The position numbers were made by a program, and so were the translations under genes. Source: Eutreptiella sp. 'Long Island Sound 2002' (lineage: Eukaryota; Euglenozoa; Euglenophyceae; Eutreptiales; Eutreptiaceae). From it: DNA of 64,000 bases. The DNA is taken from contig OZ038384.1 in NCBI GenBank assembly GCA_964036045.1, positions 98,691,600 to 98,755,599 on the forward strand. The letters are read 5' to 3'. Positions within the stretch are counted from its first letter, which is position 1, and each line of letters starts with the position of its first letter. The notes below the pieces were generated by a model. That model was not told the DNA's origin and did no database searches. It saw only the letters and a list, made by a program, of their open reading frames with translations. This document shows positions 22,701 to 37,700 of the stretch, piece by piece.

Positions 22701-25700
22701 CCCATACGCGGCCCCACGCTGCACTCCTGCGCGGCCCCACGCTGCACCCCTGCCCAGCCCCGCGCTGCGCCCCTGCACAGCCCCACGCTGCTGCTCCCCT
22801 GCGCGGCCCCACGTTGCTGCGCCCCTGCGCAGCCCCACGCTTCGCATCTGCGCAGCCCCACGCTGCGCCCCTGCGCAGCCCCGCACTGCGCCCCTGCGCA
22901 GCCCCGCACTGCTGCGCCGCTGCGCCGCACCACGCTGCGCCCCTACGCAGCCCCACGCTGCGCCCCTGCACGGCCCCGTTCACGCCCCGGCGCAGCCCCA
23001 CGCTGCTGCGCCCCTGCGCAGCCCCACGCTGCGCCCCTGCGCAGCCCCACGCTGCTGCGCCCCTGCACGGCCCCGCGCCGCGCCCCTGCACGGCCCCTTA
23101 CCGCGCCCCCGCGCTGCCCCACGCTGCGCCCCTGCGCAGCCCCACGCTGCTGCGCCCCCGCGCAGCCCCACGCTGCTGCGCCCCTGCGAAGCCCCATACT
23201 ACACCTTTGCCCAACGCACAACCCAAGCGCAGCCCCACGCTACGCCCCTCCGCAGCCCCGCGCTGCTGCGCCCCTAAGCAGCACCACGCTGTTGCGCCCC
23301 TGCGCAGCCCAACGCTGCACTCCAGCGCAGCCCCACAATGCTGCACCCCTGCGCAGCCCCACGCTGCTGCGCCCCTGCGCAGCCCCATACTACACCTTTG
23401 CGCAACGCACAACCCAAGCGCAGCCCCACGCTACGCCCCTCCGCAGCCCCGCGCTGCGCCCGTAAGCAGCACCACGCTGCTGCGCCCCTGCGCAGCCCCA
23501 CGCTGCACTCCAGCGCAGCCCCACGCTGCTGCGCCCCTGCGCAGCCCCAGGCTGCTGCGCCCACGCTGCTACGCTCCTGCAGAGCCCCACGCTGCTGCGC
23601 CCCTGCACAGCCCTGGCTGCCGCGCCCCTGCGTGGCCCCGCACTGCTACAACCCTGCGCCGCCCGAAACCGTTGCGCCGCTACGCAGCCCCACGCTGCGC
23701 ACCTGCGCAGCCCCACGCTGCGGCGCCCCTGCACGGCCCCATGCCGCGCCCCGGGGCAGTCCCACGCTGCTACGCCCCTGCGCATCCCCACGCTGCTGCG
23801 CCCCTGCGCGGCCCCGCGCCCCGCCCCTGCACGGCCCCATGCCGCGCCCATACGCGGCCCCACGCTGTACTCCTGCGCGGCCCCACGCTGCGCCCCTACC
23901 CAGCCCCGCGCTGCACCCCTGCACAGCCCCACGCTGCTGCTCCCCTGCGCGGCCCCACGCTGCTGCGCCCCTGCGCAGCCCCACGCTTTGCATCTGCGCA
24001 GCCCCACGCTGCGCCCATGCGCAGCCCCGCACTGCGCCCCTGCGCAACCCCGCACTGCTGCGCCGCTGCGCCGCACCACGCTGCGCCCCTACGCAGCCCC
24101 ACGCTGCGCCCCTGCACGGCCCCGTTCACGCCCCGGCGCAGCCCCACGCTGCTGCGCCCCTGCGCAGCCCCACGCTGCGCCTCTGCGCAGCCCCACGCTG
24201 CTGCGCCCCTGCGCGGCCCCGCGCCGCGCCCCTGCACGGCCCCTTGCCGCGCCCCCGCGCCGCCCCACGCTGCGCCCCTGCGCAGCCCAACGCTGCTGCG
24301 CCCCTACGCAGCCCCCCGCTGCGCCCCATTCGCGGCCCCACGCTGCGCCCCGGCGCAGCCCCGCGCTCCTACGCCCCTGCGCAGCCCCACGCTGCTGCGC
24401 CCCTGCGCGCCCCCGCGCCGCGCCCCTTCACGGCCCCATGCCACGCCCATACGCGGCCCCACGCTGCACTCCTGCGCGGCCCCACGTTGCGCCCCGGCCC
24501 AGCCCCGCGCTGCTGCTCCGCTGCGCGGCCCCACGCTGCTGCGCCCCTGCGCAGCCCCGCGCTGCGCCCCTGCGTAGCCCGACACTGCTGCGCCCCGGCG
24601 CAGCCCCACGCTGCTACGGCCCTGCGCAGCCCCACGCTGCTGCGCCCCTGCGCAGCCCCATGCCGCGCCCATACGCGGCCCCACGCTGCACTCCTGCGCG
24701 GCCCCACGCTGCACCCCTGCCCAGCCCCGCGCTGCGCCCCTGCACAGCCCCACGCTGCTGCTCCCCTGCGCGGCCCCACGCTGCTGCGCCCCTGCGCAGG
24801 CCCACGCTTCGCATCTGCGCAGCCCCACGCTGCGCCCCTGCGCAGCCCCGCACTGCGCCCCTGCGCAGCCCCGCACTGGTGTGCCCCTGCGCCGCACCAC
24901 ACTGCGCCCCTACGCAGCCCCACGCTGCGCCCCTGCACGGCCCCGTTCACGCCCCGGCGCAGCCCCACGCTGCTTCGCCCCTGCGCAGCCCCACGCTGCG
25001 CCTCTGCGCAGCCCCACGCTGCTGCGCCCCTGCGCGGCCCCGCGCCGCGCCCCTGCACGGCCCCTTGCCGCGCCCCCGCGCTGCCCCACGCTGCGCCCCT
25101 GCGCAGCCCAACGCTGCTGCGCCCCTACGCAGCCCCCCGCTGCGCCCCATTCGCGGCCCCACGCTGCGCCCCGGCGCAGCCCCGCGCTCCTACGCCCCTG
25201 CGCAGCCCCACGCTGCTACGCACCTGCGCGTCCCCGCGCCGCGCCCCTTCACGGCCCCATGCCACGCCCATACGCGGCCCCACGCTGCACTCCTGCGCGG
25301 CCCCACGCTGCGCCCCGGCCCAGCCCCGCGCTGCGCCCCTGCGCAGCCCTGCGCTGCTGCTCCCCTGCGCGGCCCGACGCTGCTGTGCCCCGGCGCCGCC
25401 CCACACTGCTGCGCCCCCGCGCGCGCCACGCTGCGCCCCTGCGCAGCCCCACGCTGCGCCCCTGCTCAGCCCCACGCTGCGCCCCCGCGCAGCCCCACGC
25501 TGCTGCGCCCCTTCACGGCCCCATGCCGCGCCCCGGCGAAGCCTCACGCTGCTGCGCCCCTGCGCAGCCCCACGCTGCGCCCCTGCGCGGCCCCACGCTG
25601 CTGCGCCCCTGCGCAGCCCCACGCTTCGCATCTGCGCAGCCCCACGCTGCGCCCCTGCGCAGCCCCGCACTGCGCGCCTGCGCAGCCCCGCACTGCTGCG

Positions 25701-28700
25701 CCGCACCACGCTGCGCCCCTACGCAGCCCCACGCTGTGCCCCCTGCATGGCCCCGTTCAGGCCCCGGCGCAGCCCCACGCTGCTGCGCCCCTGCGCAGCC
25801 CCACGCTGCGCCCCTGCCCATCCCCACGCTGCTGCGCCCCTGCGCAGCCCCACGCTGCGCCCCTACTCAGCCCCACGCTGCGCCCCTGCGCAGCCCCACG
25901 CTGCTGCGCCCCTTCACGGCCCCATGCCGCGCCCCGGCGAAGCCCCACGCTGCTGCGCCCCTGCGCAGCCCCACGCTGCGCCCCTGCGCAGCCCCACGCT
26001 GCGCCCCTACGCAGCCTCACGCTGCGCCCCTGCGCAGCCCACGCTGCTGCACCCCTCCACGACCCCATGCCGCGCCGATGCGCGGCCCCGCGATGCGCCC
26101 CTGCGCAGCCCCACGCTGCTGCGCCCCTGCGCAGCCCCACGCTGCGCCCCTGCGCAGCCCCACACTGCTGCGCCCCTGTGCCGCTCCACACTGCTGCGCC
26201 CCTGCGCCGCACCACGCTGCGCCCCTGCGCAGCCCCACGCTGCGCCCCTACTCAACCCCACGCTGCGCCCTCTGCGCAGCCCCACACTGCTGCGCCCCTT
26301 CACGTCCCCATGCCGCGCCCCGGCGGAGCCCCACGCTGCTGCGCCCCTACGCAGCCCCACGCTGCGCCCCGGCGCAGCCCCACGCTGCTGCGCCCTGCGC
26401 GGCCCCGCGCCGCGCCCCTACGCAGCCCCACGCTGCGCCCCTGCGCAGCCCAGCGCTGCTGCGCCCCGGCGGAGGCCCCACGCCGCGCCCCTGTGCGGCC
26501 CCATGCCGCGCCCATGCCCGGCACCACGCTGCACTCCTGCGCGGCCCCACGCTGCACCCGTGCGCAGCCCCACGCTGCGCCCCTACTTAGCCCCACACTC
26601 CTGCGCCCCTGCGCAGCCCCACGCTGCTGCGCCCCTTCACGGCCCCATGCCGCGCCGCGGCGCAGCCCCACGCCGCGCCCCTGCCCAGCCCCGCGCTGCA
26701 CCCCTGCACAGCCCCACGCTGCTGCTCCCCTGGGCGGCCCCACGCTGCTGCGCCCCTGCGCAGCCCCACGCTTCGCATCTGCGCAGCCCCACGCTGCGCC
26801 CCTGCGCAGCCCCGCACTGCTGCGCCGCTGCGCCGCACCACACTGCGCCCCTACGCAGCCCCACGCTGCGCCCCTGCACCGGCCCCGTTCAAGCCCCGGC
26901 GCAGCCCCACGCTGCTGCGCCCCTGCGCAGCCCCACGCTGCGCCCCTGCGCAGCCCCACACTGCTGCGCCCCTGCACGGCCCTTGCCGCGCCCCCGCGCT
27001 GCCCCACGCTGCGCCCCTGCGCAGCCAACGCTGCTGCGCCCCTACGCAGCCCCCCGTTGCGCCCCATTCGCGGCCCCACGCTGCGCCCCGGCGCAGCCCC
27101 GCGCTCCTACGCCCTGCGCAGCCCCACGCTGCTGCGCCCCTACGCAGCCCCGCGCCGCGCCCCTACGCAGCCCCACGCTGCGCCCCTGCGCAGCCCCACG
27201 CCGCGCCCCTGTGCGGCCCCATGTCGCGCCCATGCGCGGCCCCACGCTGCACTCCTGCGCGGCCCCACGCTGCGCCCCTGCGCAGCCCCACGCTGCGCCC
27301 CTACTCAGCCCACACTGCTGCGCCCCTGCGCAGCCCCACGCTGCTGCGCCCCTTCACGGCCCCATGCCGCGCCCCGGCGCAGCCCCACGCTGCTGCGCCC
27401 GTGCGCAGCCCCACGCTGCGCCCCTGCCCAGACCGCGCTGCACCCCTGCACAGCCCCACGCTGCTGCTCCCCTGCGCGGCCCCACGCTGCTGCGCCCCTG
27501 CGCAGCCCCACGCTTCGCATCTGCGCAGCCCCACGCTGCGCCCCTGCGCAGCCCCGCACTGCGCGCCTGCGCAGCCCCGCACTGCTGCGCCCCTACGCAG
27601 CCCCACGCTGCGCCCCTGCATGGCCCCGTTCAGGCCCCGGCGCAGCCGCACGCTGCTGCGCCCCTGCGCAGCCCCACGCTGCGCCCCTGCCCAGCCCCAC
27701 GCTGCTGCGCCCTGCGCAGCCCCACGCTGCGCCCCTACTCAGCCCCACGCTGCGCCCCTGCGCAGCCCCACGCTGCTGCGCCCCTTCACGGCCCCATGCC
27801 GCGCCCCGGCGAAGCCCCACGCTGCTGCGCCCCTGCGCAGCCCCACGCTGCGCCCCTGCGCAGCCCCACGCTGCTGCCACCCTCCACGACCCCATGCCGC
27901 GCCGATGCGCGGCCCCGCGATGCGCCCCTGCGCAGCCCCACGCTGCTGCGCCCCTGCGCAGCCCCACGCTGCGCCCCTGCGCAGCCCCACACTGCTGCGC
28001 CCCTGTGCCGCTCCACACTGCTGCGCCCCTGCGCCGCACCACGCTGCGCCCCTGCGCAGCCCCACGCTGCGCCCCTACTCAACCCCACGCTGCGCCCTCT
28101 GCGCAGCCCCACACTGCTGCGCCCCTTCACGTCCCCATGCCGCGCCCCGGCGGAGCCCCACGCTGCTGCGCCCCTACGCAGCCCCACGCTGCGCCCCGGC
28201 GCAGCCCCACGCTGCTGCGCCCCTGCGCAGCCCCGCGCCGCGCCCCTACGCAGCCCCACGCTGCGCCCCTGCGCAGCCCAGCGCTGCTGCGCCCCGGCGG
28301 AGCCCCACGCCGCGCCCCTGTGCGGCCCCATGCCGCGCCCATGCCCGGCCCCACGCTGCACTCCTGCGCGGCCCCACGCTGCGCCCGTGCGCAGCCCCAC
28401 GCTGCGCCCCTACTTAGCCCCACACTCCTGCGCCCCTGCGCAGCCCCACGCTGCTGCGCCCCTTCACGGCCCCATGCCGCGCCCCGGCGCAGCCCCACGC
28501 TGCGCCCCTGCCCAGCCCCGCGCTGCACCCCTGCACAGCCCCACGCTGCTGCTCCCCTGGGCGGCCCCACGCTGCTGCGCCCCTGCGCAGCCCCACGCTT
28601 CGCATCTGCGCAACCCCACGCTGCGCCCCTGCGCAGCCCCGCACTGCTGCGCCGCTGCGCCGCACCACACTGCGCCCCTACGCAGCCCCACGCTGCGCCC

Positions 28701-31700
28701 CTGCACGGCCCTGTTCACGCCCCGGCGCAGCCCCACGCTGCTGCACGCCTGCGCAGCCCCACGCTGCGCCCCTGCGCAGCCCCACACTGTTGCGCCCCTG
28801 CACGGCCCCTTGCCGCGCCCCCGCGCTGCCCCACGCTGCGCCCCTGCGCAGCCCAACGCTGCTGCGCCCCTACGCAGCCCCCCGCTGCGCCCCATTCGCG
28901 GCCCCACGCTGCCCCACGGCGCAGCCCGGCGCTCCTACGCCCCTGCGCAGCCCCACGCTGCCGCGCCCCTGCGCAGCCCCACGCCGCGCCCCTGTGCGGC
29001 CCCATGTCGCGCCCATGCGCGGCCCCACGCTGCACTCCTGCGCGGCCCCACGCTGCGCCCCTGCGCAGCCCCACGCTGCGCCCCTACTCAGCCCCACACT
29101 GCTGCGCCCCTGCGCAGCCCCACGCTGCTGCGCCCCTTCACGGCCCCATGCCGCGCCCCGGCGCAGCCCCACGCTGCGCCCCTGCCCAGCCCCGCGCTGC
29201 ACCCCTGCACAGCCCCACGCTGCTGCTCCCCCGCGCGGCCCCACGCTGCTGCGCCCCTGCGCAGCCCCACGCTTCGCATCTGCGCAGCCCCACGCTGCGC
29301 CCCTGCGCAGCCCCGCACTGCGCGCCTGCGCAGCCCCGCACTGCTGCGCCGCACCACGCTGCGCCCCTACGCAGCCCCACGCTGCGCCCCTGCATGGCCC
29401 CGTTCAGGCCCCGGCGCAGCCCCACGCTGCTGCGCCCCTGCGCGGCCCCTTGCCGCGCCCCCGCGCAGCGCCACGCTGCGCCCTTGCGCAGCCCAACGCT
29501 GCTGCGCCCCTATGCAGCCCCCCGCTGCGCCCCATTTGCGGCCCCACGCTGCGCCCCGGCACAGCCCCGCGCTCCTACGCCCCTGCGCAGCCCCACGCTG
29601 CTGCGCCCCTGCGCGGCCCCGCGCCGCGCCCCTTCACGGCCCCATGCCACGCCCATACGCGGCCCCACGCTGCACTCCTGCGCGGCCCCACGTTGCGCCC
29701 CGGCCCAGCCCCGCGCTGCGCCCCTGCGCAGCCCCGCGCTGCTGCTCCCCTGCGCGGCCCCACGCTGCTGCGCCCCTGCGCAGCCCCGCGCTGCGCCCCT
29801 GCGTAGCCCGACAATGCTGCGCCCCGGCGCAGCCCCACGCTGCTACGGCCCTGCGCAGCCCCACGCTGCTGCGCCCCTGCGCGGCCCCGCGCCGCGCCCC
29901 TGCACGGCCCCATGCCGCGCCCATACGCGGCCCCACGCTGCACCCCTGCCCAGCCTCGCGCTGCGCCCCTGCACAGGCCCACGCTGCTGCTCCCCTGCGC
30001 GGCCCCACGTTGCTGCGCCCCTGCGCAGCCCCACGCTTCGCATCTGCGCAGCCCCACGCTGCGCCCCTACGCAGCCCGGCACTGCGCCCCTGCGCAGCCC
30101 CGCACTGCTGCGCCGCTGCGCCGCACCACACTGCGCCCCTACGCAGCCCCACGCTGCGCCCCTGCACGGCCCCGTTCACGCCCCGGCGCAGCCCCACGCT
30201 GCTGCGCCCCTGCGCAGCCCCACGCTGCGCCTCTGCGCAGCCCCACGCTGCTGCGCCCCTGCGCGGCCCCGCGCCGCGCCCCTGCACGGCCCCTTGCCGC
30301 GCCCCCGCGCTGCCCCACGCTGCGCCCCTGCGCAGCCCCCCGCTGCTGCGCCCCTACGCAGCCCCCCGCTGCGCCCCATTCGCGGCCCCACGCTGCGCCC
30401 CGGCGCAGCCCCGCGCTCCTACGCCCCTGCGCAGCCCCACGCTGCTGCGCCCCTGCGCGGCCCCGCGCCGCGCCCCTTCACGGCCCCATGCCACGCCCAT
30501 ACGCGGCACCACGCTGCACTCCTGCACGGCCCCAGGCTGCGCCCCGGCCCAGCCCCACGCTGCGCCACTGCGCAGTCCCGCGCTGCTGCTCCCCTGCGCG
30601 GCCCGACGCTGCTGTGCCCCGGCGCCGCCCCACACTGCTGCGCCCATGCGCCGCGCCGCGCTGCGCCCCTGCGCAGCCCCACGCTGCGCCCCTACTCAGC
30701 CCCACGCTGCGCCCCTGCGCAGCCCCACGCTGCTGCGCCCCTTCACGGCCCCATGCCGCGCCCCGGCGAAGCGCCACGCTGTTGCGCCCCTGCGCATCCC
30801 CACGTTGCTGCGCCCCTGCGCAGCCCCACGCTGCGCCCCTACGTAGCCTCAAGCTGCGCCCCTGCGCAGCCCCACGCTGCTGCACCCCTCCACGGCCCCA
30901 TGCCGCGCCCATGCGCGGCCCCGCGCTGCGCCCCTGCGCAGCCCCACGCTGCTGCGCCCCTGCGCAGCCCCACGCTGCGCCCCTGCGCAGCCCCACACTA
31001 CTGCACCCCTTCACGGCCCCATGCCGCGCCCTGGCGGAGCCCCACGCTGCTGCGCCCCTACGCAGCCCCGCGCTGCGCCCCGGCGCAGCCCCACGCTGCT
31101 GCGCCCATGCGCAGCCCCGCGCCGCGCCCCTACGCAGCCCCACGCTGCGCCCCTGCGCAGCCCAGCGCTGCTGCGCCCCTGCGCAGCCCCACGCCGTGCC
31201 CCTGTGCGGCCCCATGCCGCGCCCATGCGCAGCCCCACGCTGCACTCCTGCGCAGCCCCACGCTGCACCCATGCGCAGCCTCACGCTGCGCCCCTGCGCA
31301 GCCCCACGCTGCTGCACCCCTCCACGGCCCCATGCTGCGCCCATGCGCGGCCCCGCGCTGCGCCCCTGCGCAGCCCCACGCTGCTGCGCCCCTGCGCAGC
31401 CCCACGCTGCGCCCCTGCGCACCCCCACACTGCTGCGCTCCTGTGCCGCCCTACAATGCTGCGCCCCTGCGCCGCACCACGCTGCGCCCCTGCGCAGCCC
31501 CACGCTGCGCCCCTACTCAACCCCACGCTGCGCCCGTGCGCAGCCCCACACTGCTGCGCCCCTTCACGGCCCCATGCCGCGCCCTGGCGGAGCCCCACGA
31601 TGCTGCGCCGCTACGCAGCCCCACGCTGCGCCCCGGCGCAGCCCCACGCTGCTGCGCCCCTGCGCGGCCCCGCGCCGCGCCCCTACGTAGCCCCACGCTG

Positions 31701-34700
31701 CGCCCCTGCGCAGCCCAGCGCTGCTGCGCCCCTGCGCAGCCCCACGCCGCGCCCCTGTGCGGCCCAACGCTGCTGCGCCCCTACGCAGCCACCCGCTGCG
31801 CCCCATTTGCGGCCCCACGCTGCACTCCTGCGCGGCCCCACGTTGCGCCCCGGCCCAGCCCCGCGCTGCGCCCCTGCGCAGCCCCGCGCTGCTGCTCCCC
31901 TGCGCGGCCCCACGCTGCTGCGCCCCTGCGCAGCCCCGCGCTGCGCCCCTGCGTAGCCCGACAATGCTGCGCCCCGGCGCAGCCCCACGCTGCTACGGCC
32001 CTGCGCAGCCCCACGCTGCTGCGCCCCTGCGCGGCCCCGCGCCGCGCCCCTGCACGGCCCCATGCCGCGCCCATACGCGGCCCCACGCTGCACTCCTGCG
32101 CGGCCCCACGCTGCACCCCTGCCCAGCCTCGCGCTGCGCCCCTGCACAGGCCCACGCTGCTGCTCCCCTGCGCGGCCCCGTGCTGCTGCGCCCCTGCGCA
32201 GCCCCACGCTTCGCATCTGCGCAGCCCCACGCTGCGCCCCTACGCAGCCCGGCACTGCGCCCGTGCGCAGCCCCGCACTGCTGCGCCGCTGCGCCGCACC
32301 ACACTGCGCCCCTGCACGGCCCCGTTCACGCCCCGGCGCAGCTCCACGCTGCTGCGCCCCTGCGCAGCCCCACGCTGCGCCTCTGCGCAGCCCCACGCTG
32401 CTGCGCCCCTGCGCGGCCCCGCGCCGCGCCCCTGCACGGCCCCTTGCCGCGCCCCCGCGCAGCGCCACGCTGCGCCCCTGCGCAGCCCCCCGGTGCTGCG
32501 CCCCTACGCAGCCCCCCGCTGCGCCCCATTCGCGGCCCCACGCTGCGCCCCGGCGCAGCCCCGCGCTCCTACGCCCCTGCGCAGCCCCACGCTGCTGCGC
32601 CCCTGCGCGGCCGCGCGCCGCGCCCCTTCACGGCCCCATGCCACGCCCATACGCGGCAGCACGCTGCACTCCTGCACGGCCCCAGGCTGCGCCCCGGCCC
32701 AGCCCGGCGCTGCGCCACTGCGCAGCCCCGCGCTGCTCCTCCCTTGCGCGGCCCGACGCTGCTGTGCCCATGCGCCGCGCCACGCTGCGCCCCTGCGCAG
32801 CCCCACGCTGCGCCCCTACTCAGCCCCACGCTGCGCCCCTGCGCAGCCCCACACTGCTGCGCCCCTTCACGGCCCCATGCCGCGCCCCGGCGAAGCGCCA
32901 CGCTGTTGCGCCCCTGCGCAGCCCCACGCTGCTGCGCCCCTGCGCAGCCCCACGCTGCGCCCCTACGTAGCCTCACGCTGCGCCCCTGCGCAGCCCCACG
33001 CTGCTGCACCCCTCCACGGCCCCATGCCGCGCCCATGCGCGGCCCCGCGCTGCGCCCCTGCGCAGCCCCACGCTGCTGCGCCCCTGCGCAGCCACACGCT
33101 GTGCCCCTGCGCAGCCCCACACTGCTGCGCCCTTGTGCCGCCCTAGAATGCTGCGCCCCTGCGCCGCACCACGCTGCGCCCCTGCGCAGCCCCACGCTGC
33201 GCCCGTGCGCAGCCCCACACTGCTGCGCCCCTTCACAGCCCCATGCCGCGCCCTGGCGGAGCCCCACGATGCTGCGCCGCTACGCAGCCCCACGCTGCGC
33301 CCCGGCGCAGCCCCACGCTGCTGCGCCCCTGCGCAGCCCCACGCCGCGCCCCTACGCAGCCCCACGCTGCGCCCCTGCGCAGCCCAGCGCTGCTGCGCCC
33401 CTGCGCGGCCCCACGCCGCGCCCCTGTGCAGCCCCATGCCGCGCCCATGCGCGGCCCCACGCTGCACTCCTGCGCGGCCCCACGCTCGCCCCTACTTAGC
33501 CCCACACTCCTGCGCCCCTGCGCAGCCCCACGCTGCTGCGCCCCTTCACGGCCCCATGCCGCGCCCCGGCGCAGTCCCACGCTACTGCGCCCGTGCGCAG
33601 CCCCACGGTGCGCCCCTGCGCAGCCCCACGCTGCTGCGCCCCTGCGCAGCCATACGCTGCGCCCCTGCGCAGCCCCACACTGCTGCGCCCCTGTGCCGCC
33701 CTACAATGCTTCGCCCTTGCGCCGCACCACGCTGCGCCCCTGCGCAGCCCCACGCTGCGCCCCTACTCAACCCCACGCTGCGCCCGTGCGCAGCCCCACA
33801 CTGCTGCGCCCCTTCACGGCCCCATGCCGCGCCCTGGCGGAGCCCCACGATGCTGCGCCGCTACGCAGCCCCACGCTGCGCCCCGGCGCAGCCCCACGCT
33901 GCTGCGCCCCTGCGCGGCCCCACGCCGCGCCCCTACGCAGCCCCACGCCGCGCCCCTGCGCAGCCAAGCGCTGCTGCGCCCCTGCGCGGCCCCACGCCGC
34001 GCCCCTGTGCGGCCCCATGCCGCGCCCATGCGCGGCCCCACGCTGCACTCCTGCGCGGCCCCACGCTGCGCCCCTACTTAGCCCCACACTCCTGCGCCCC
34101 TGCGCAGCCCCACGCTGCTGCGCCCCTTCACGGCCCCATGCCGCGCCCCGGCGCAGTCCCACGCGGCTGCGCCCGTGCGCAGCCCCACGGTGCGCCCCTG
34201 CGCAGCCCCACGCTGCTGCGCCCCTGCGCAGCCCCGCGCCGCGCCCCCGCGCGGCCCCACGCTGCGCCCCTGCGCAGCCCAGCGCTGCTACGCCCCTGCG
34301 CAGCCCCACGCTGCGCCCCTGTGCGGCCCCATGCCGCGCCATGCGCGGCCCCCGCACTGCGCCCCTGTAGAGCCACACGCTGCGCCCCAGCGCACCCCCA
34401 TGCTGCTGCGCCCCTGCGCAGCCCCACGCTTCGCATCTGCGCAGCCCCACGCTGCGCCCCTGCGCAGCCCCGCACTGCGCCCCTGCGCAGCCCCGCACTG
34501 CTGTGCCCCTGCGCCGCACCACACTACGCCCCTACGCAGCCCCACGCTGCGCCCCTGCACGGCCCCGTTCACGCCCCGGCGCAGCCCCACGCTGCTGCGC
34601 CCCTGCGCAGCCCCACGCTGCGCCCCTGCGCAGCCCCACGCTGCTGCGCCCCTGCGCGGCCCCGCGCCGCGCCCCTGCACGGCCCCTTGCCGCGCCCCCG

Positions 34701-37700
34701 CGCAGTCCCACGCTGCGCCCCTGCGCAGCCCCCCGCTGCTGCGCCCCTACGCAGCCCCCCGCTGCGCCCCATTCGCGGCCCCACGCTGCGCCCCGGCGCA
34801 GCCCCGCGCTCCTACGCCCCTGCGCAGCCCCACGCTGCTGCGCCCCGCGCCGCGCCCCTTCACGGCCCCATGCCACGCCCATACGCGGCCCCATGCTGCA
34901 CTCCTGCGCGGCCCCACGCTGCGCCCCGGCCCAGCCCCGCGCTGCCCCCCTGCGCAGCCCCGCGCTGCTGCTCCCCTGCGCGGCCCGACGCTGCTGCGCC
35001 CCTGCGCAGCCCCGCGCTGCGCCCCTAAGCAGCCTCACGCTGCGCCCCTGCGCAGCCCCACGCTGCTGCACCCCTCCACGGCCCCAGGCAGCGCCCATGC
35101 GCGGCCCCGCACTGCGCCCCTGCGCAGCCCCACGCTGTTGCGCCCCTGCGCAGCCCCACGCTGCGCCCCTGCGCAGCCCCACACTGCTGCGCCCCTGCGC
35201 CGCCCCACACTGCTGCGCCCCTGCGCCGCACCACGCTGCGCCCCTGCGCAGCCCGACGCTGCGCCCCTACTCAGCCCCACGTTGCGCCCCTGCGCAGCCC
35301 CGCACTGCTGCGCCCCTTCACGGCCCGGTGCCGCGCCCCGGCGGAGCCCCATGCTGCTGCGCCCCTGCGCAGCCCCACGCTGCGCCCCGGCGCAGCCCCA
35401 CGCTGCTGCGCCCGTGCGCAGCCCCGCCCCGCGCCCCTACGCAGCCCCACGCTGCGCCCCTGCGCAGCCCAGCGCTGCTGCGCCCCTGCGCAGCCCCACG
35501 CCGCGCCCTTGTGCGGCCCCATGCCGCGCCCATGCGCGGCCCCACGCTGCACTCCTGCGCGGCCCCACGCTGCGCCCCTGCGCAGCCCCACGCTGCGCCC
35601 CTACTCAGCCCCACACTGCTGCGCCCCTGCGCAGCCCCACGCTGCTGCGGCCCTTCACGGCCCCATGCCGCGCCCCGGCGCAGCCCCACGCTGCTGCGCC
35701 CGTGCGCAGCCCCACGCTGCGCCCCTGCGCAGCCCCACGCTGCTGCGCCCCTGCGCAGCCCCGCGCCGCGCCCCCGCGCGGCCCCACGCTGCGCCCCTGC
35801 GCAGCCCAGCGCTGCTGCGCCCCTGCGCAGCCCCACGCTGCGCCCCTGTGCGACCCCATGCCGCGCCCATGCGCGGCCCCACGCTGCACTCCTGCGCGGC
35901 CCCACGCTGCGCCCCTGCCCAGCCCCGCGCTGCGCCCCTGCCCAGCCCCACGCTGCGCCCATGCGCAGCCCCACGCTGCGCCCCTGCGCAGCCCCACACT
36001 ACTGCGCCCCTGCGCAGCCCCACGTTACGCCCCTGCTCAGCCCCGCGCTGCGCCCCAGCGCACCCCCATGCCGCTGCGCCCCGACACAGCCCCCCCACCA
36101 CTGCGCCGCCCCACACAGCTGCTCTGCGCAGCCCCACGCTGCTGCACCCCTGCGCAGCCCCACGCTGCTGCGCCCCTGACTACACCTTTGCGCAACGCAC
36201 AACCCAAGCGCAGCCCCACGCTACGCCCCTCCGCAGCCCCGCGCTGCTGCGCCCCTACGCAGCACCACGCTGCTGCGCCCCTGCGCAGCCCCACGCTGCC
36301 CTCCAGCGCAGCCCCACGCTGCTGTGCCCCTGCACAGCCCCATGCTGCTGCGCCCCTGCGCAGCCCTGGCTGCCGCGCCCCTGCGCAGCCCCATGCTACT
36401 GCGCCCCTGCGCAGCCCCGGGTTGCTGTGCCCCTGCGCAGCCCCACGCTGCTGCTCCCCTGCGCGGCCCCACGCTGCTGCGCCCCTGCGCAGCCCCACGC
36501 TGCTGCGCCCCTTCACGGCCCCATGCCGCGCCCCGGCGCAGTCCCACGCTACTGCGCCCGTGCGCAGCCCCACGGTGCGCCCCTGCGCAGCCCCACGCTG
36601 CTGCGCCCCTGCGCAGCCCCACACTGCTGCGCCCCTGTGCCGCCCTACAATGCTTCGCCCTTGCGCCGCACCACGCTGCGCCCCTGCGCAGCCCCACGCT
36701 GCGCCCCTACTCAACCCCACGCTGCGCCCGTGCGCAGCCCCACACTGCTGCGCCCCTTCACGGCCCCATGCCGCGCCCTGGCGGAGCCCCACGATGCTGC
36801 GCCGCTACGCAGCCCCACGCTGCGCCCCGGCGCAGCCCCACGCTGCTGCGCCCCTGCGCGGCCCCACGCCGCGCCCCTACGCAGCCCCACGCCGCGCCCC
36901 TGCGCAGCCCAGCGCTGCTGCGCCCCTGCGCGGCCCCACGCCGCGCCCCTGTGCGGCCCCATGCCGCGCCCATGCGCGGCCCCACGCTGCACTCCTGCGC
37001 GGCCCCACGCTGCGCCCCTACTTAGCCCCACACTCCTGCGCCCCTGCGCAGCCCCACGCTGCTGCGCCCCTTCACGGCCCCATGCCGCGCCCCGGCGCAG
37101 TCCCACGCGGCTGCGCCCGTGCGCAGCCCCACGGTGCGCCCCTGCGCAGCCCCACGCTGCTGCGCCCCTGCGCAGCCCCGCGCCGCGCCCCCGCGCAGCC
37201 CCACGCTGCGCCCCTACGCAGCCCAGCGCTGCTACGCCCCTGCGCAGCCCCACGCTGCGCCCCTGTGCGGCCCCATGCCGCGCCATGCGCGGCCCCCGCA
37301 CTGCACCCCTGTAGAGCCACACGCTGCGCCCCAGCGCACCCCCATGCTGCTGCGCCCCTGCGCAGCCCCACGCTTCGCATCTGCGCAGCCCCACGCTGCG
37401 CCCCTGCGCAGCCCCGCACTGCGCCCCTGCGCAGCCCCGCACTGCTGTGCCCCTGCGCCGCACCACACTACGCCCCTACGCAGCCCCACGCTGCGCCCCT
37501 GCACGGCCCCGTTCACGCCCCGGCGCAGCCCCACGCTGCTGCGCCCCTGCGCAGCCCCACGCTGCGCCCCTGCGCAGCCCCACGCTGCTGCGCCCCTGCG
37601 CGGCCCCGCGCCGCGCCCCTGCACGGCCCCTTGCCGCGCCCCCGCGCAGTCCCACGCTGCGCCCCTGCGCAGCCCGCCGCTGCTGCGCCCCTACGCAGCC

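Noticed and set aside
23988-33146. A 3,052-codon Ala/Pro/Arg-rich ORF, and many similar giant ORFs on both strands between 5,160 and 41,140
   Set aside because: They are translations of a stop-free tandem repeat open in all six frames. No start context, no domain and no strand bias support a gene.
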